DNA of 64,000 nucleotides from Gammaproteobacteria bacterium (GCA_020849475.1 JADLGE010000075.1:23332-87331); one strand, 5' to 3'. Positions 52,822 to 62,576 are shown, counted from the first letter of the stretch. Numbers and translations are program-made. Notes: generated by a model from the letters alone, not told the origin.

Positions 52822-54664
52822 GGCGCGCGGTATCGATAGGGGCAGCGCTGTGGCGATGGCCGCGCTGCTGGCGCTGACGGTAATGCTGTACTGGCCAGCG
52901 CTGAGTGGACCGCTGCTGCTCGACGACAGCACCGTCATCACGCCCTTGTTGCGCGCCGCACAACTCGGCCAGGACTGGCGTCTGTTCCTGTTCAGCGACA
53001 GCGGGCCGCTGGGCCGGCCGCTGGCCATGGCGAGCTTCATCGCCAATGCCATGTTTAGCCCGGACCTGCGCTACTGGAAAGCCACCAACCTCGTCTTGCA
53101 TCTCGTCAACGGCGTGCTGGTGTTCGCCCTGTTCGCGCGCCTGGCGCGCATCACCGACATGCCGGCGGCGGCCGTGCGCGTGATGGCGGTGGGTGGCGCG
53201 GCGCTGTGGCTGTTGCATCCCGTGAACGTCAGCACCGTCATGTATCTGTGTCAGCGCATGACAGAGCTGGCGACGCTTTTCGGTCTCATCGCCATGCTGT
53301 TGTACATCGAGGGGCGCACGCGCATCGCCGCGCAGCGCGGTGGCGTGCTGGCCGTGGCGCTGGCGTTGCTGGTGTGCACGCCGCTCGCCGCGCTCGGCAA
53401 GGAAATCGGTTTGCTGACACCCTTATACCTGCTGGCGCTCGAACTCTGTGTGTTCGATGGGCCGCGATGGCCGCGCCCGCCGTGGCTGCGCCATGGCTTC
53501 GCGCTCATCACGCTGCTGCCGTTGCTGTTGGCGGTGCTGTATGTCGCCACGCACTGGTACGGCGCTTTCGTCGCTCCCTACAGCCTGCGTGAGTTCGGAC
53601 CGCTGGAACGCCTGCTGACCGAGGCGCGTGTGCTGCTCGTTTATGTTGGCTGGATAGTGGCGCCACGCCGCGCCGCGCTCGGCTTTCATCATGACGATGT
53701 CGCCATCGCGCAGTGGCCGCCGGATACCGCCACCGCGCTCGCCATCGTCGCGCTGTGCGCAGTGCTGGTGACGGCATGGCGCATGCGCCGGCGCGCGCCC
53801 CTGGCGGCTTTCGGCGTGATGCTGTTCTTCGCCGGGCACGCGCTCGAATCCAGCATCTTCGCGCTGGAGCTCATGTTCGAACACCGTAACTACCTGCCGG
53901 CCATCGGCATCTGCCTGACCCTCGCGGCCGTGAGCGCGAAGGGCCTGGCGCCGCGTCGCGCCACCCTGCTGCTGGCGAGCATGGCGCTGCTCTACGCGTT
54001 GGTCACCGCCAGCATGACGCCCACCTGGGGCAACGCCGGCGCGCTGTATGGGTCGTTCGTGAATGATCATCCGCACTCGCCGCGGGCGCGCGCCAATTTC
54101 GTCGAATGGCTGGTCGGGCGCCGTGATTTCGACAGCGCGACGAAGGTGCTGGGCGACGCGACCGATGCCACCGCGCAATTGCATCGCACGCGCATTGCCT
54201 GTCTGCGATCCCATGACGACCCTGCGCAGCGCACGGCACTCAGCGCTGCGGCGGCCATGACGCGGCCCGATCCGATGGCGGTCGAAATTCTTTTGTGGCT
54301 CGCCACGCAGGTGCTGGATGGCAGTTGCGCGCTCGACAGCGCGGCGCTGGCCGCGACGCTTGAAGCGATTCGCGATCGACCGCTGTCGTTCAATACGCGC
54401 TATCTCTTGTACGTGAGCAGCGCGCAACTGCGTCATGCACGGGGCGAACACACCATCGCCGCGCAGGCCGCTGCCAGCGCGGCGCGCTTGATGAAAAGCG
54501 ATCCCTATCCGCTCTATCTCGGTGTCGAGATAGCGCTCGATGCGGGCGACAAAGTGGCCGCGCGTCAGCTGCTCGATGAGGCGCGTGCCCGCGCGCGCGC
54601 CCAGCACGCCGACTTCTCGCGCATGGACGCGAGCCTCGAAGCGCAGCTGCGCGACGCTGAATGA
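52814..54664 (+). CDS. GT-C-like membrane glycosyltransferase with TPR-like C-terminus (2)
   Basis: A 616-residue paralogue of the preceding gene, overlapping it by 8 bases. Shared landmarks align almost residue for residue: LLDDSTVI with Asp37-Asp38, GPLGRPLAMASF, LLHPVN (133-138), LGKE (194-197), FHHDD (291-295) and EHRNYLP (356-362). The C-terminal 200 residues are helical and diverged, suggesting different acceptors or partners. Topology is about ten to twelve membrane segments. Donor and acceptor are not known from sequence. The ATG at 52814 is chosen because the open frame upstream only shadows gene 1. Confidence 0.8.
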   Translation: MTEARGIDRGSAVAMAALLALTVMLYWPALSGPLLLDDSTVITPLLRAAQLGQDWRLFLFSDSGPLGRPLAMASFIANAMFSPDLRYWKATNLVLHLVNGVLVFALFARLARITDMPAAAVRVMAVGGAALWLLHPVNVSTVMYLCQRMTELATLFGLIAMLLYIEGRTRIAAQRGGVLAVALALLVCTPLAALGKEIGLLTPLYLLALELCVFDGPRWPRPPWLRHGFALITLLPLLLAVLYVATHWYGAFVAPYSLREFGPLERLLTEARVLLVYVGWIVAPRRAALGFHHDDVAIAQWPPDTATALAIVALCAVLVTAWRMRRRAPLAAFGVMLFFAGHALESSIFALELMFEHRNYLPAIGICLTLAAVSAKGLAPRRATLLLASMALLYALVTASMTPTWGNAGALYGSFVNDHPHSPRARANFVEWLVGRRDFDSATKVLGDATDATAQLHRTRIACLRSHDDPAQRTALSAAAAMTRPDPMAVEILLWLATQVLDGSCALDSAALAATLEAIRDRPLSFNTRYLLYVSSAQLRHARGEHTIAAQAAASAARLMKSDPYPLYLGVEIALDAGDKVAARQLLDEARARARAQHADFSRMDASLEAQLRDAE

Positions 54665-54690
54665 AACCGGTGCCAATCCATTCGCACCCT

Positions 54691-54776
54691 GAATATCAGA
54701 CTGAAGTCTGACATTCGAATCACTGCGCGGCCGCTGTCAGACCGAAGTCTGACCAACGTTAAAGCGAATGTGCGAT
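54691..54776. repeat. Palindromic intergenic repeat, copy B
   Basis: Two related palindromes, TCAGACTGAAGTCTGA (54696-54711) and GTCAGACCGAAGTCTGACC (54736-54754), lie between the convergent GT-C gene 2 and the GT2 gene. The outer arms are more decayed than in copy A. A trailing GCGAATGTGCGA (54764-54775) recurs next to copy C. Confidence 0.8.
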
Positions 54777-54804
54777 TGAAATCCCACCTGCAGAGGAGTC
54801 GAGG

Positions 54805-55701
54805 CTAATCGTCTTGATGCGGCGTGCGACGCGCGAGCCGTCGCTCGGCATCGGCTTCTTTGTAATGCAGCGCCGACACCAGCTCCGCCAGGATGCCGAG
54901 CATGAAGGTCGTCACCGAAGTCGTTATCAGCAGCGCCGACATGTTGGTGAAGCGGTGCGAATCGATGAAGGTGTAGAGGTAATAGAGCATGCCGGTGGCG
55001 AAGATCGCCATGCTGACCGGCAGGAACAGGCGCATCGGTGAAAACAGCGCGCCGACTTTCAGGATGATCATGAAGAAGCGCAGGCCGTCTTCGAACAATC
55101 TTATGTGACTGCGCCCGCCGCGCCGCCGCGCGCTGATCGGCACGTAGGCGATGGGCAGACCGGAGCGGAAGAAGGCCATGGTGCTGGTGGTCGGATAGGA
55201 AAAACCATTCGGCAGCAGGTACAGGAAGCGCATGAAGTGGCGGCGCCGTGCGGCGCGAAAGCCCGAGGTCAAATCCAGCACCGGCCGGCCCGCCATGTAA
55301 CTGGCCAGGCCGTTGTAGATGTAATTGGCGGCGCGCCGCGCCAGCGACGCATGGGAATCCCAGGTGCGGGCGCCGACCGCCATCTCGTAGCCTTCGTCGA
55401 GCTTGTCGAGCAGCGCCTGGATGCCGGTCGGGTCGTGCTGGCCGTCAGCGTCCATGAACAGCAGCACATCGTGGCTGGCATTGCGCGCGCCGGTCTTGAT
55501 GGCGGCGCCATTGCCCATTGAATAGGGATGGGACACGCAGTGCACGCCATTGGCCTTGCACAGCGCCACGGTATCGTCGGTGCTGCCGTCATCGACCACG
55601 ATGATCTCGGCGTCGGGCTGCGCGGCGCGCAGCACCGGCAGAAGATGCACGAGGTTCTGACCCTCGTTCTTGGCCGGCAGGATGATGCTGACGGTGGCCA
55701 T
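54805..55701 (-). CDS. GT2 glycosyltransferase, polyprenyl-phosphate-sugar synthase-like
   Basis: A 298-residue inverting GT-A enzyme. The catalytic domain (1-230) has SIILPAKNEGQNL, VVDDGST (36-41) for nucleotide binding and the metal motif FMDADGQHD (Asp84-x-Asp86), then DLTSGFRA. Two C-terminal hydrophobic hairpins (MRLFLPVSMAIFATGMLYYL and SALLITTSVTTFMLGILAEL) resemble GtrB/DPM1-type enzymes that put a sugar on undecaprenyl phosphate. That product is the kind of donor GT-C enzymes use, and two of those face this gene. ATG at 55701 is used; the long frame beyond it only shadows suhB. Confidence 0.85.
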   Translation of the reverse strand: MATVSIILPAKNEGQNLVHLLPVLRAAQPDAEIIVVDDGSTDDTVALCKANGVHCVSHPYSMGNGAAIKTGARNASHDVLLFMDADGQHDPTGIQALLDKLDEGYEMAVGARTWDSHASLARRAANYIYNGLASYMAGRPVLDLTSGFRAARRRHFMRFLYLLPNGFSYPTTSTMAFFRSGLPIAYVPISARRRGGRSHIRLFEDGLRFFMIILKVGALFSPMRLFLPVSMAIFATGMLYYLYTFIDSHRFTNMSALLITTSVTTFMLGILAELVSALHYKEADAERRLARRTPHQDD

Positions 55702-55718
55702 CGCCCGCTGCGCGCCGC

Positions 55719-56531
55719 TCAGGCCTGCTCGCTGCTCGCGGCACGGCCGCCTTCGCGCGTCGCGAGGGCGCCGAGCAACTGGCGAAAGACCTTGGCATTG
55801 CCCGCCACGATATCGCCCTTGTCCATGTGCTTTTCTCCGCCGTTCGGGTCGCCGACCAGGCCACCGGCCTCCAGCACCAGGAGCGAGCCGGCGGCGATGT
55901 CCCACGGCTGCAAACCGAATTCCCAGAAGCCGTCCAGGCGCCCGCAGGCCACATGTGCGAGATCGAGCGCCGCTGCGCCGGCGCGGCGCACGTCGGCGCA
56001 GCGCTCGAGCACCGTCGCGAGGGAGCTCACGTAGGGGCGGATGTGGGCCTTGCGCCGCACCGGAAAGCCGGTGCCGATCAGCGCATCTTCCAGATGCGCG
56101 ACCTTGCTGACGCGCAGACGGTGACCATTCAATTGCGCGCCGGCGCCGCGTGAAGCGGTGAAGAGTTCGTCGCGCACCGGGTCGTACACCACCGCCTGTT
56201 CGATGCGGCCGCGCACGGCAAGCGCGATCGAGACCGCGAACTGCTGGTAGCCGTGCATGAAATTGAGCGTGCCGTCGAGCGGGTCGACTATCCACACGTA
56301 GTCGCCGTCGCGGCCGGTGGTGCCGGATTCCTCGGCCACGATCTGATGGCCCGGGTAGGCCGTCAGCAGGGTGTCGATGATGGCCGACTCGGCGTCCTTG
56401 TCGATTTGCGTCACGTAGTCCTGGTGACCTTTGCGCGTGATGGTGACTTCGTACAGCCGCTGTTGACCGCGCGTGATGACGGTGCCGGCGCGGCGGGCGG
56501 CGCGCACGGCGATATTGAGCATGGGATGCAT
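55719..56531 (-). CDS. suhB: Inositol-1-monophosphatase family protein SuhB
   Basis: A 270-residue Mg-dependent phosphatase. Metal-site motifs: EESGTTGRDG, WIVDPLDGTLNFMHGY (D-P-L-D-G-T) and GLQPWDIAAGSLLVLEAGG (W-D-x-A). SuhB in E. coli also joins the ribosomal-RNA antitermination complex. It is divergent from trmJ with only 20 bases between the starts, and its stop is 17 bases before the GT2 start, so the two minus-strand genes may share a transcript. Confidence 0.94.
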   Translation of the reverse strand: MHPMLNIAVRAARRAGTVITRGQQRLYEVTITRKGHQDYVTQIDKDAESAIIDTLLTAYPGHQIVAEESGTTGRDGDYVWIVDPLDGTLNFMHGYQQFAVSIALAVRGRIEQAVVYDPVRDELFTASRGAGAQLNGHRLRVSKVAHLEDALIGTGFPVRRKAHIRPYVSSLATVLERCADVRRAGAAALDLAHVACGRLDGFWEFGLQPWDIAAGSLLVLEAGGLVGDPNGGEKHMDKGDIVAGNAKVFRQLLGALATREGGRAASSEQA

Positions 56532-56551
56532 GGCGCGATCCGGGGATTAGA

Positions 56552-57373
56552 ATGCCGGGGATTCTAACCGATAGTCAGCGCCAGACCGTGGACCCCACTG
56601 AAATCGAAGCTCGCATCGTCGTCGCGCCGCTCGCCGCACGCGTGCGCGTGGTGCTGGTCGGCACCACCCACCCGGGCAACATCGGCAGCACCGCGCGGGC
56701 CATGAAGGCGATGGGTCTGAAACATCTGCACCTGGTCGCGCCGGAGCGCTTTCCGCATGACGAAGCGACCGCGCTGGCGGTGGGCGCGGCCGATCTGCTG
56801 TTGACGGCCGAGATTCACGCCAATCTCGCCGCGGCGCTGGACGGGGTCGATATCGCCTACGCGACCAGCGCGCGCGACCGACGCATCGATTGGCCGACCT
56901 TCACGCCGCGTAACGCCGCGGCCGACATCGTGGCGCGCGATGAGACGCAGGTCGCGGTGGTGTTCGGCCCCGAGCGCAGCGGCCTGTCCAATACCGATCT
57001 CGATCTTTGCCAGCGCCTGATCGAGATCCCGACCGTGCCCGACTTCAGTTCACTCAATCTCGCCCAGGCGGTGCAAATCATCGTCTACGAGTTGTACGCC
57101 GCCGCGCCCTTGCGGGTGGCGCCGCCGCGCCGCAATCGGCGCCTGTCGGACCAGAGCGCGAGCGCCGAGGATGTCGCGCAACTGCAGCGTCACTGCATGC
57201 GCGTGATGGCGGAAGTGGAGTTCTTCGAACCGGGCAAGCCCAAGTTGCTCGACCGCCGCTTGCGACGCCTGTTGAGTCGCGCCGAACTGCGCGACAGTGA
57301 AGTGAAGATTTTGCGCGGCTTTCTGACCGCGGTGGAGGAACGTCTTGAGCGTCAGCGCAGGGCGCCGCTGTAG
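56552..57373 (+). CDS. trmJ: tRNA (cytidine/uridine-32-2'-O)-methyltransferase
   Basis: TrmJ methylates the ribose of nucleotide 32 in certain tRNAs. The 273-residue SPOUT enzyme has [20 protein letters not shown] and the trefoil-knot motifs [15 protein letters not shown] and [19 protein letters not shown], then a C-terminal helical extension. ATG at 56552 follows a GGGGA; a GTG at 56588 is an alternative that leaves more room for divergent promoters. Its 3' end overlaps purM by 22 bases on the opposite strand. Confidence 0.93.
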   Translation: MPGILTDSQRQTVDPTEIEARIVVAPLAARVRVVLVGTTHPGNIGSTARAMKAMGLKHLHLVAPERFPHDEATALAVGAADLLLTAEIHANLAAALDGVDIAYATSARDRRIDWPTFTPRNAAADIVARDETQVAVVFGPERSGLSNTDLDLCQRLIEIPTVPDFSSLNLAQAVQIIVYELYAAAPLRVAPPRRNRRLSDQSASAEDVAQLQRHCMRVMAEVEFFEPGKPKLLDRRLRRLLSRAELRDSEVKILRGFLTAVEERLERQRRAPL

Positions 57374-58413
57374 GCCACGCCCGCGCCGCCGTCGCGCACG
57401 CTGCCAAGTCGGCACACCTGCTCGCCGGCTTCACTGAGCACGGTGCTCACCGCCTCGACATCCTCGGGCGCGACCACCACCACCATGCCGATGCCGCAGT
57501 TGAAGGTCTTGAGCATTTCATCGGTTGCCACCTGGCCGGCGTCGCGCAGCCAGGTGAAGAGCGCCGGCAGGCGCCAGGCGTGCAAATCGATTTCGACCGA
57601 CAGGCCATCGGGGATCACGCGCGGAATGTTTTCCGTGAGGCCGCCGCCGGTGATGTGGGCGAGGGCATGGATGTCGACCTTGGTAAGGGCTTTCAGCAGT
57701 GGTTTGACGTAGATGCGGGTCGGCGTCAGCAGGGCATCGGCCAGCGTGCCGTCGCCGAAGGCTGCATCCAGCGACTGGCCGCTGCGCGCCAGGATCGCGC
57801 GCACCAGCGAATAGCCGTTGGAATGCACGCCGCTGGAAGCGAGGCCGAGCAGCACGTCGCCAGCGCGCACCTTGCTGCCGTCGATGAGGCGCTCGCGCTC
57901 GACCGCGCCGACGCAGAAACCCGCCAGGTCATAGTGTTTGGCGGCATACATGCCGGGCATCTCGGCGGTCTCGCCACCGAGCAGGGCGCAGCCCGCTTCC
58001 ACGCAGCCGCGCGCCACGCCGTTCACCACCGCCGCGCCGGTTTCGACGCTGAGCGCGCCGGTCGCGAAATAGTCGAGGAATAACAGCGGCTCGGCGCCCT
58101 GCACCACCACGTCGTTGACGCACATCGCGACCAGATCGATGCCGATGGTGTCGTGCCTGCCGGTTTCAATCGCCAGCAGCAGTTTGGTGCCGACGCCGTC
58201 GGTGCCCGACACCAGAATAGGATCGCGATAGCCCGTGGCGCGCAGATCGAACAAACCGCCGAAGCCGCCCAGGCCGCCCATGACGCCGCTGCGATGGGTG
58301 GCGCGGGCGCCGGGCCCGATGCGTCTGACCAGTTCCTCGCCTGCCTCGATATCGACGCCGGCGGCGCGATAGGACAAGCCCTGTTGTTCGTTGCTGCTGT
58401 CGTGGGTGCTCAT
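57352..58413 (-). CDS. purM: Phosphoribosylformylglycinamidine cyclo-ligase
   Basis: PurM closes the imidazole ring in purine synthesis (FGAM to AIR). The 353-residue product shows [90 protein letters not shown] and [14 protein letters not shown]. The partner gene purN, often adjacent, is not in this window. The start codon lies 1 base from a long inverted repeat and has no clear ribosome binding site. Confidence 0.97.
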   Translation of the reverse strand: MSTHDSSNEQQGLSYRAAGVDIEAGEELVRRIGPGARATHRSGVMGGLGGFGGLFDLRATGYRDPILVSGTDGVGTKLLLAIETGRHDTIGIDLVAMCVNDVVVQGAEPLLFLDYFATGALSVETGAAVVNGVARGCVEAGCALLGGETAEMPGMYAAKHYDLAGFCVGAVERERLIDGSKVRAGDVLLGLASSGVHSNGYSLVRAILARSGQSLDAAFGDGTLADALLTPTRIYVKPLLKALTKVDIHALAHITGGGLTENIPRVIPDGLSVEIDLHAWRLPALFTWLRDAGQVATDEMLKTFNCGIGMVVVVAPEDVEAVSTVLSEAGEQVCRLGSVRDGGAGVAYSGALR

Positions 58414-58414
58414 A

Positions 58415-58510
58415 GGCGCGCATGGTAACAGGCGCTAGGGAAGCTCTGAAGCACGCGGAAAATCGCTGCTGCTCACGGCGATTTTCATCGGCCTGTTACC
58501 ATAGCGCGCC
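58415..58510. other. Long nested inverted repeat in the purM/DUF2066 divergent gap
   Basis: Outer arms 58415-58433 and 58491-58510 pair over 19 bases with one bulge; their core is ATGGTAACAGGC / GCCTGTTACCAT. An inner perfect repeat GAAAATCGC (58458-58466) / GCGATTTTC (58478-58486) sits inside. The element fills most of the 129-base gap between purM (minus) and the DUF2066 gene (plus) and reaches the purM start codon. Its role is unknown: leader hairpin, regulator site or a small mobile palindromic element. Confidence 0.75.
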
Positions 58511-58542
58511 GCCACGAGGCGGTCGGCAGCAACAGGTTGGGC

Positions 58543-59586
58543 ATGACGCGAAAGACGACGAGACGATGGACGGGCCTGGTGGTGGCGCTGCTCTTGTGCG
58601 CCTTCTTCGGCCCCCTCGCGGCGCGCGACGTCGGTGGTCTCTACAACGCCACCGTGACGGTCAAGGACCGCAGCCCGGCCGAACGTTCGCGCGCCAGCGC
58701 CGCCGCGCTCGGCGAAGTGCTGGTCAAGCTGACCGGCAACCGGCGCACCCCCAATGACGCCAGCGCGCGACCGCTGCTGGCTCGCGCGTCGACCCTGCTC
58801 CTGCAATACGCCTACGGCCAAGCGCCCGATGGCGGCCTGACTTTCAGCGCCCAATTCGACGAACACGTGCTCGAACGCGAACTCGAGGAGCGCGGCATCG
58901 GCCTGTGGGGCAAGCAGCGGCCCGACACCGTGGTGTTCCTGGTGCTGGATAACGCTGAGGGGCGCAGTCTTGTCGGCGGCGAAGCGCCCGGCAAACTCGG
59001 CGACACGCTCAAGCGCAAGGCCGAGGCGCGGGCCTTGCCGGTGTTGCTGCCGCTCATGGACATCGAGGAAAGCGCGGCCTTGAACCAGGCCAAGGACTGG
59101 CATGGCTTGTCCGATGGCGCGGTCGGCCTCGCCGGCCGCTATGGCGCGGCGGCGGTGCTGGTCGGACAACTGCACGAGGCCAGCGCCCAGGTATGGGAAG
59201 TCCGTTGGCGCCTCGACATCGACGGCGAAACCCTGGAATGGACGCAGGAAGGCGCGAGCGCCGACGCCATCGTCGAAGAAGGCGTGGACGCACTCGGCGA
59301 TGCTCTAGCGCGACGTTATGCCGAACCCGGCATGCTGGCCGGCGCCGAGCGCGTGAGCCTGGCGGTGACCGGTGTACGTTCGGCCGCCGACTATGCGCGC
59401 CTCGCGCGCTATCTCGACACCCTGGACAGCATCTCGGCCTTGTTCCTGCGCACCGTCGACAACCAGCGCGTGGTCTACGAGATCACCGCGCGCGGTGGTC
59501 GCGCGGCACTCGCGCAGGCCATCGGCTTCGGCCATGTGCTGGCGCCGGTGCCGGCGCACAGCGACACCTACGAGTTACTGCCATGA
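58543..59586 (+). CDS. DUF2066 secreted protein
   Basis: A 347-residue protein with a clear signal peptide (RRWTGLVVALLLCAFFGPLAA, basic n-region, cleavage likely before RDVGG). The mature part matches DUF2066: YNATVTVKDRSPAERSRASAAALGEVLVKLTGNR near the N-terminus and FSAQFDEHVLERELEERGI. Its function is unknown; it is probably periplasmic. It begins the coupled set DUF2066-perM-hda, the order also found in Pseudomonas. ATG at 58543 is preferred over TTG at 58537. Confidence 0.85.
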   Translation: MTRKTTRRWTGLVVALLLCAFFGPLAARDVGGLYNATVTVKDRSPAERSRASAAALGEVLVKLTGNRRTPNDASARPLLARASTLLLQYAYGQAPDGGLTFSAQFDEHVLERELEERGIGLWGKQRPDTVVFLVLDNAEGRSLVGGEAPGKLGDTLKRKAEARALPVLLPLMDIEESAALNQAKDWHGLSDGAVGLAGRYGAAAVLVGQLHEASAQVWEVRWRLDIDGETLEWTQEGASADAIVEEGVDALGDALARRYAEPGMLAGAERVSLAVTGVRSAADYARLARYLDTLDSISALFLRTVDNQRVVYEITARGGRAALAQAIGFGHVLAPVPAHSDTYELLP

Positions 59587-60647
59587 ATACTTCCCTCGCC
59601 GATTCCCGCCAGTGGTTCATCCTCGCACTGGTGGTGGCGGGCGGCTGGCTGCTGTATCTGCTGGCGCCGGTGCTCACGCCGTTCTTGATGAGTGCGCTGC
59701 TGGCCTATCTCGGCGACCCGCTGGTCGACCGCCTCGAGCGTCTCGGCGCGAGTCGTACGGTCGGCGTGCTGACCGTATTTGGCGTGATGCTGGTGATGGG
59801 CATCGTGGCGCTGCTGGTGCTGCTGCCGATGCTGAGTCACCAGACCATCGCCTTTCTGAACAACATCCCCGAGGCCCTGGACTGGCTGCAGAAGAGCGTC
59901 GCGCCGCGCCTCGCCGCCATGATCGGCAGCGACGTGGCCAGCATCGACATTGAAGGTCTGCGCACCGCCCTCGTCGATCACTGGCGGCAGGTCGGCTCGG
60001 TGGCGGGCCAGGTGATGTCGTCCATCGGCCGCTCCGGCCAGGTGCTGCTGGGCTGGCTGACCTATCTGCTGCTGATCCCGGTCGTGACTTTCTACCTGCT
60101 GCGCGATTGGGACGCGCTGGTGGCGGCGGTGCGCGATCTGTTGCCGCAGCGCGCGGCGCCGACCATCGGCAAGCTCGCCAAGGAAATCGACGCGGTGCTG
60201 GCCGAATTCCTGCGCGGTCAATTGACCGTGATGCTGGCGTTGGCGGCCATCTACATCTGCGGCCTGTGGATAGTCGGCCTCGATCTCGCGTTCGTGATTG
60301 GCATGCTGGCCGGCCTCCTGAGTTTCGTGCCCTACATGGGCGTCATCGTCGGCGTGGTGGCGGCGGTGGTGGCGGCTTTCCTGCAGTTCCACGACGCCGC
60401 CCATCTCATCGGCGTGGTGGCGGTCTTCACCGTCGGACAATTGCTCGAAGGCATGGTGTTGTCGCCGATGCTGGTCGGCGATCGTATCGGCCTGCACCCG
60501 GTGGCAGTGATTTTCGCGGTGATGGCGGGCGGCCAGTTGTTCGGTTTCTTCGGCGTGCTGGTGGCGCTGCCGGTGGCGGCGGTGGTGGTGGTCTTGCTGC
60601 GCCACTCGCGCGACGAGTACCTCAAGAGCGAACTCTACGGGCCATGA
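59583..60647 (+). CDS. perM: AI-2E/PerM family membrane protein
   Basis: A 354-residue polytopic protein with about seven to eight membrane segments. Family marks: LAPVLTPFLMSALLAYLGDPLVDRLER, the central hydrophilic part (about 75-150), VTFYLLRDWDAL, GLLSFVPYMGVIVG and VGQLLEGMVLSPMLVGDRIG. Relatives export various small molecules or ions; the substrate here is unknown and the symbol is by family only. It overlaps DUF2066 and hda by 4 bases each. Confidence 0.88.
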   Translation: MNTSLADSRQWFILALVVAGGWLLYLLAPVLTPFLMSALLAYLGDPLVDRLERLGASRTVGVLTVFGVMLVMGIVALLVLLPMLSHQTIAFLNNIPEALDWLQKSVAPRLAAMIGSDVASIDIEGLRTALVDHWRQVGSVAGQVMSSIGRSGQVLLGWLTYLLLIPVVTFYLLRDWDALVAAVRDLLPQRAAPTIGKLAKEIDAVLAEFLRGQLTVMLALAAIYICGLWIVGLDLAFVIGMLAGLLSFVPYMGVIVGVVAAVVAAFLQFHDAAHLIGVVAVFTVGQLLEGMVLSPMLVGDRIGLHPVAVIFAVMAGGQLFGFFGVLVALPVAAVVVVLLRHSRDEYLKSELYGP

Positions 60648-61348
60648 GCGCACGCGGTGCCGATCCGCAGCTGACGCTGGCGCTGTTCAACACCACCCAG
60701 CACGACTTCGCGAGCTTTGAGCCGGGCGACAATGGCGAGGCGCTGCGCGCGGTGCGCCAGTGGTCGCAGCGCAGCGGTCCACGCATCGTGCATCTGCGCG
60801 GCGCGGCATCCACCGGCAAGAGTCATCTGCTGCAGGCGGCGATTGCCGCCCTCGCGCCGCAGGGCGTGCGCGCCATGGTGCTGCCATTGCGCGAGTTGCT
60901 GGCGGCCGGCGCCGCGGTGCTGGACGATTTGGACAGCGTCGACATGCTGGCCCTGGACGATATCGATGCCTGTGCCGGCGACGCCGACTGGGAACGGCAG
61001 CTGTTCAATCTTTATAACGCCGTTGATGGCAGCGAGCGTTATCTTCTGTGGTCGGCGCGCGCCGAGCCGGCCTTCGCCCTGCCCGATCTCGCTTCACGCC
61101 TGTCGGCGAGTCTCATCTATCAACTGCACGAACTCTGCGATGCCGACAAGGCGCGGGTGCTGCGTGCACGGGCCAATGCCCGTGGCCTTGCCATGCCAGA
61201 AGCGGTGCTCGACTTCATCATGCTGCGCGAACGGCGCGACATGACGACCTTGATGGCGCTGCTCGATGAACTCGATACCGCGGCGCTCGCCAAGGGCCGG
61301 GCGCTGACGGTGCCCCTGGTGCGCGAGGTGTTGGCCGCACGCACGTAG
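60644..61348 (+). CDS. hda: DnaA regulatory inactivator Hda
   Basis: Hda, with the DNA-loaded sliding clamp, stimulates ATP hydrolysis by DnaA and so prevents re-initiation. The 234-residue AAA+ protein has the N-terminal clamp-binding motif QLTLALF (residues 9-15), FASFEPGDN, the P-loop GAASTGKS (53-60), and the Walker B-like LDDIDACAGD. DiaA, which promotes initiation, is also encoded in this window. It is the last gene of the coupled DUF2066-perM-hda set and is convergent with wrbA. Confidence 0.92.
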   Translation: MSARGADPQLTLALFNTTQHDFASFEPGDNGEALRAVRQWSQRSGPRIVHLRGAASTGKSHLLQAAIAALAPQGVRAMVLPLRELLAAGAAVLDDLDSVDMLALDDIDACAGDADWERQLFNLYNAVDGSERYLLWSARAEPAFALPDLASRLSASLIYQLHELCDADKARVLRARANARGLAMPEAVLDFIMLRERRDMTTLMALLDELDTAALAKGRALTVPLVREVLAART

Positions 61349-61355
61349 CTGCGAA

Positions 61356-61425
61356 CTTGCAGTCTGACCCACAATGCGTCGCAGCCATCTTCCTGTGGGT
61401 CGGACTTCAATCTGACATTCGACGC
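61356..61425. repeat. Palindromic intergenic repeat, copy C
   Basis: A partial inverted element between convergent hda and wrbA. The right arm (61394-61420) has TGTGGGTCGGACTTCAATCT followed by GACATTC, close to an arm of copy A. The left part (CAGTCTGACCCACA, 61360-61373) is a half arm. GCGAATGTGCGA follows at 61437-61448, as next to copy B. Confidence 0.8.
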
Positions 61426-61449
61426 AGTGCCTGGCGGCGAATGTGCGAA

Positions 61450-62383
<934 letters not shown>

Positions 62384-62510
62384 GAAAAGTCGCTCCAGGG
62401 TCTGTCGCAGGTCGGGTGGCGGCCTGGCTGTGGTGTGGCATTGTAGGCGTGTCATCCGGCGCCGGGCATCCCGTCCGGTCGTTCACACTCGCCACGCAGG
62501 AGCGACGACC

Positions 62511-62576
62511 ATGCAGCGCAGCCGCCATCATCATGTGCGCCATCGGGCGTACCGCGCCGCGGACCTTCTTGCATGA
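62511..62576 (+). CDS. Possible His/Arg-rich 21-residue leader ORF before yihY
   Basis: An ATG at 62511, 8 bases after AGGAG (62498-62502), opens a 21-codon frame beginning MQRSRHHHVRHRAYR. Its TGA overlaps the yihY ATG as ATGA. It has four His, three in a row, and five Arg. The layout suggests translational coupling to yihY, perhaps with a sensing role. No homologue is recognised and chance cannot be excluded. Confidence 0.35.
   Translation: MQRSRHHHVRHRAYRAADLLA

Noticed and set aside
54805..56295. Apparent 496-residue fusion of the GT2 enzyme with an N-terminal extension
   Set aside because: The extra 198 residues lie out of frame over suhB and are low-complexity; the GT2 domain starts cleanly at the ATG at 55701.
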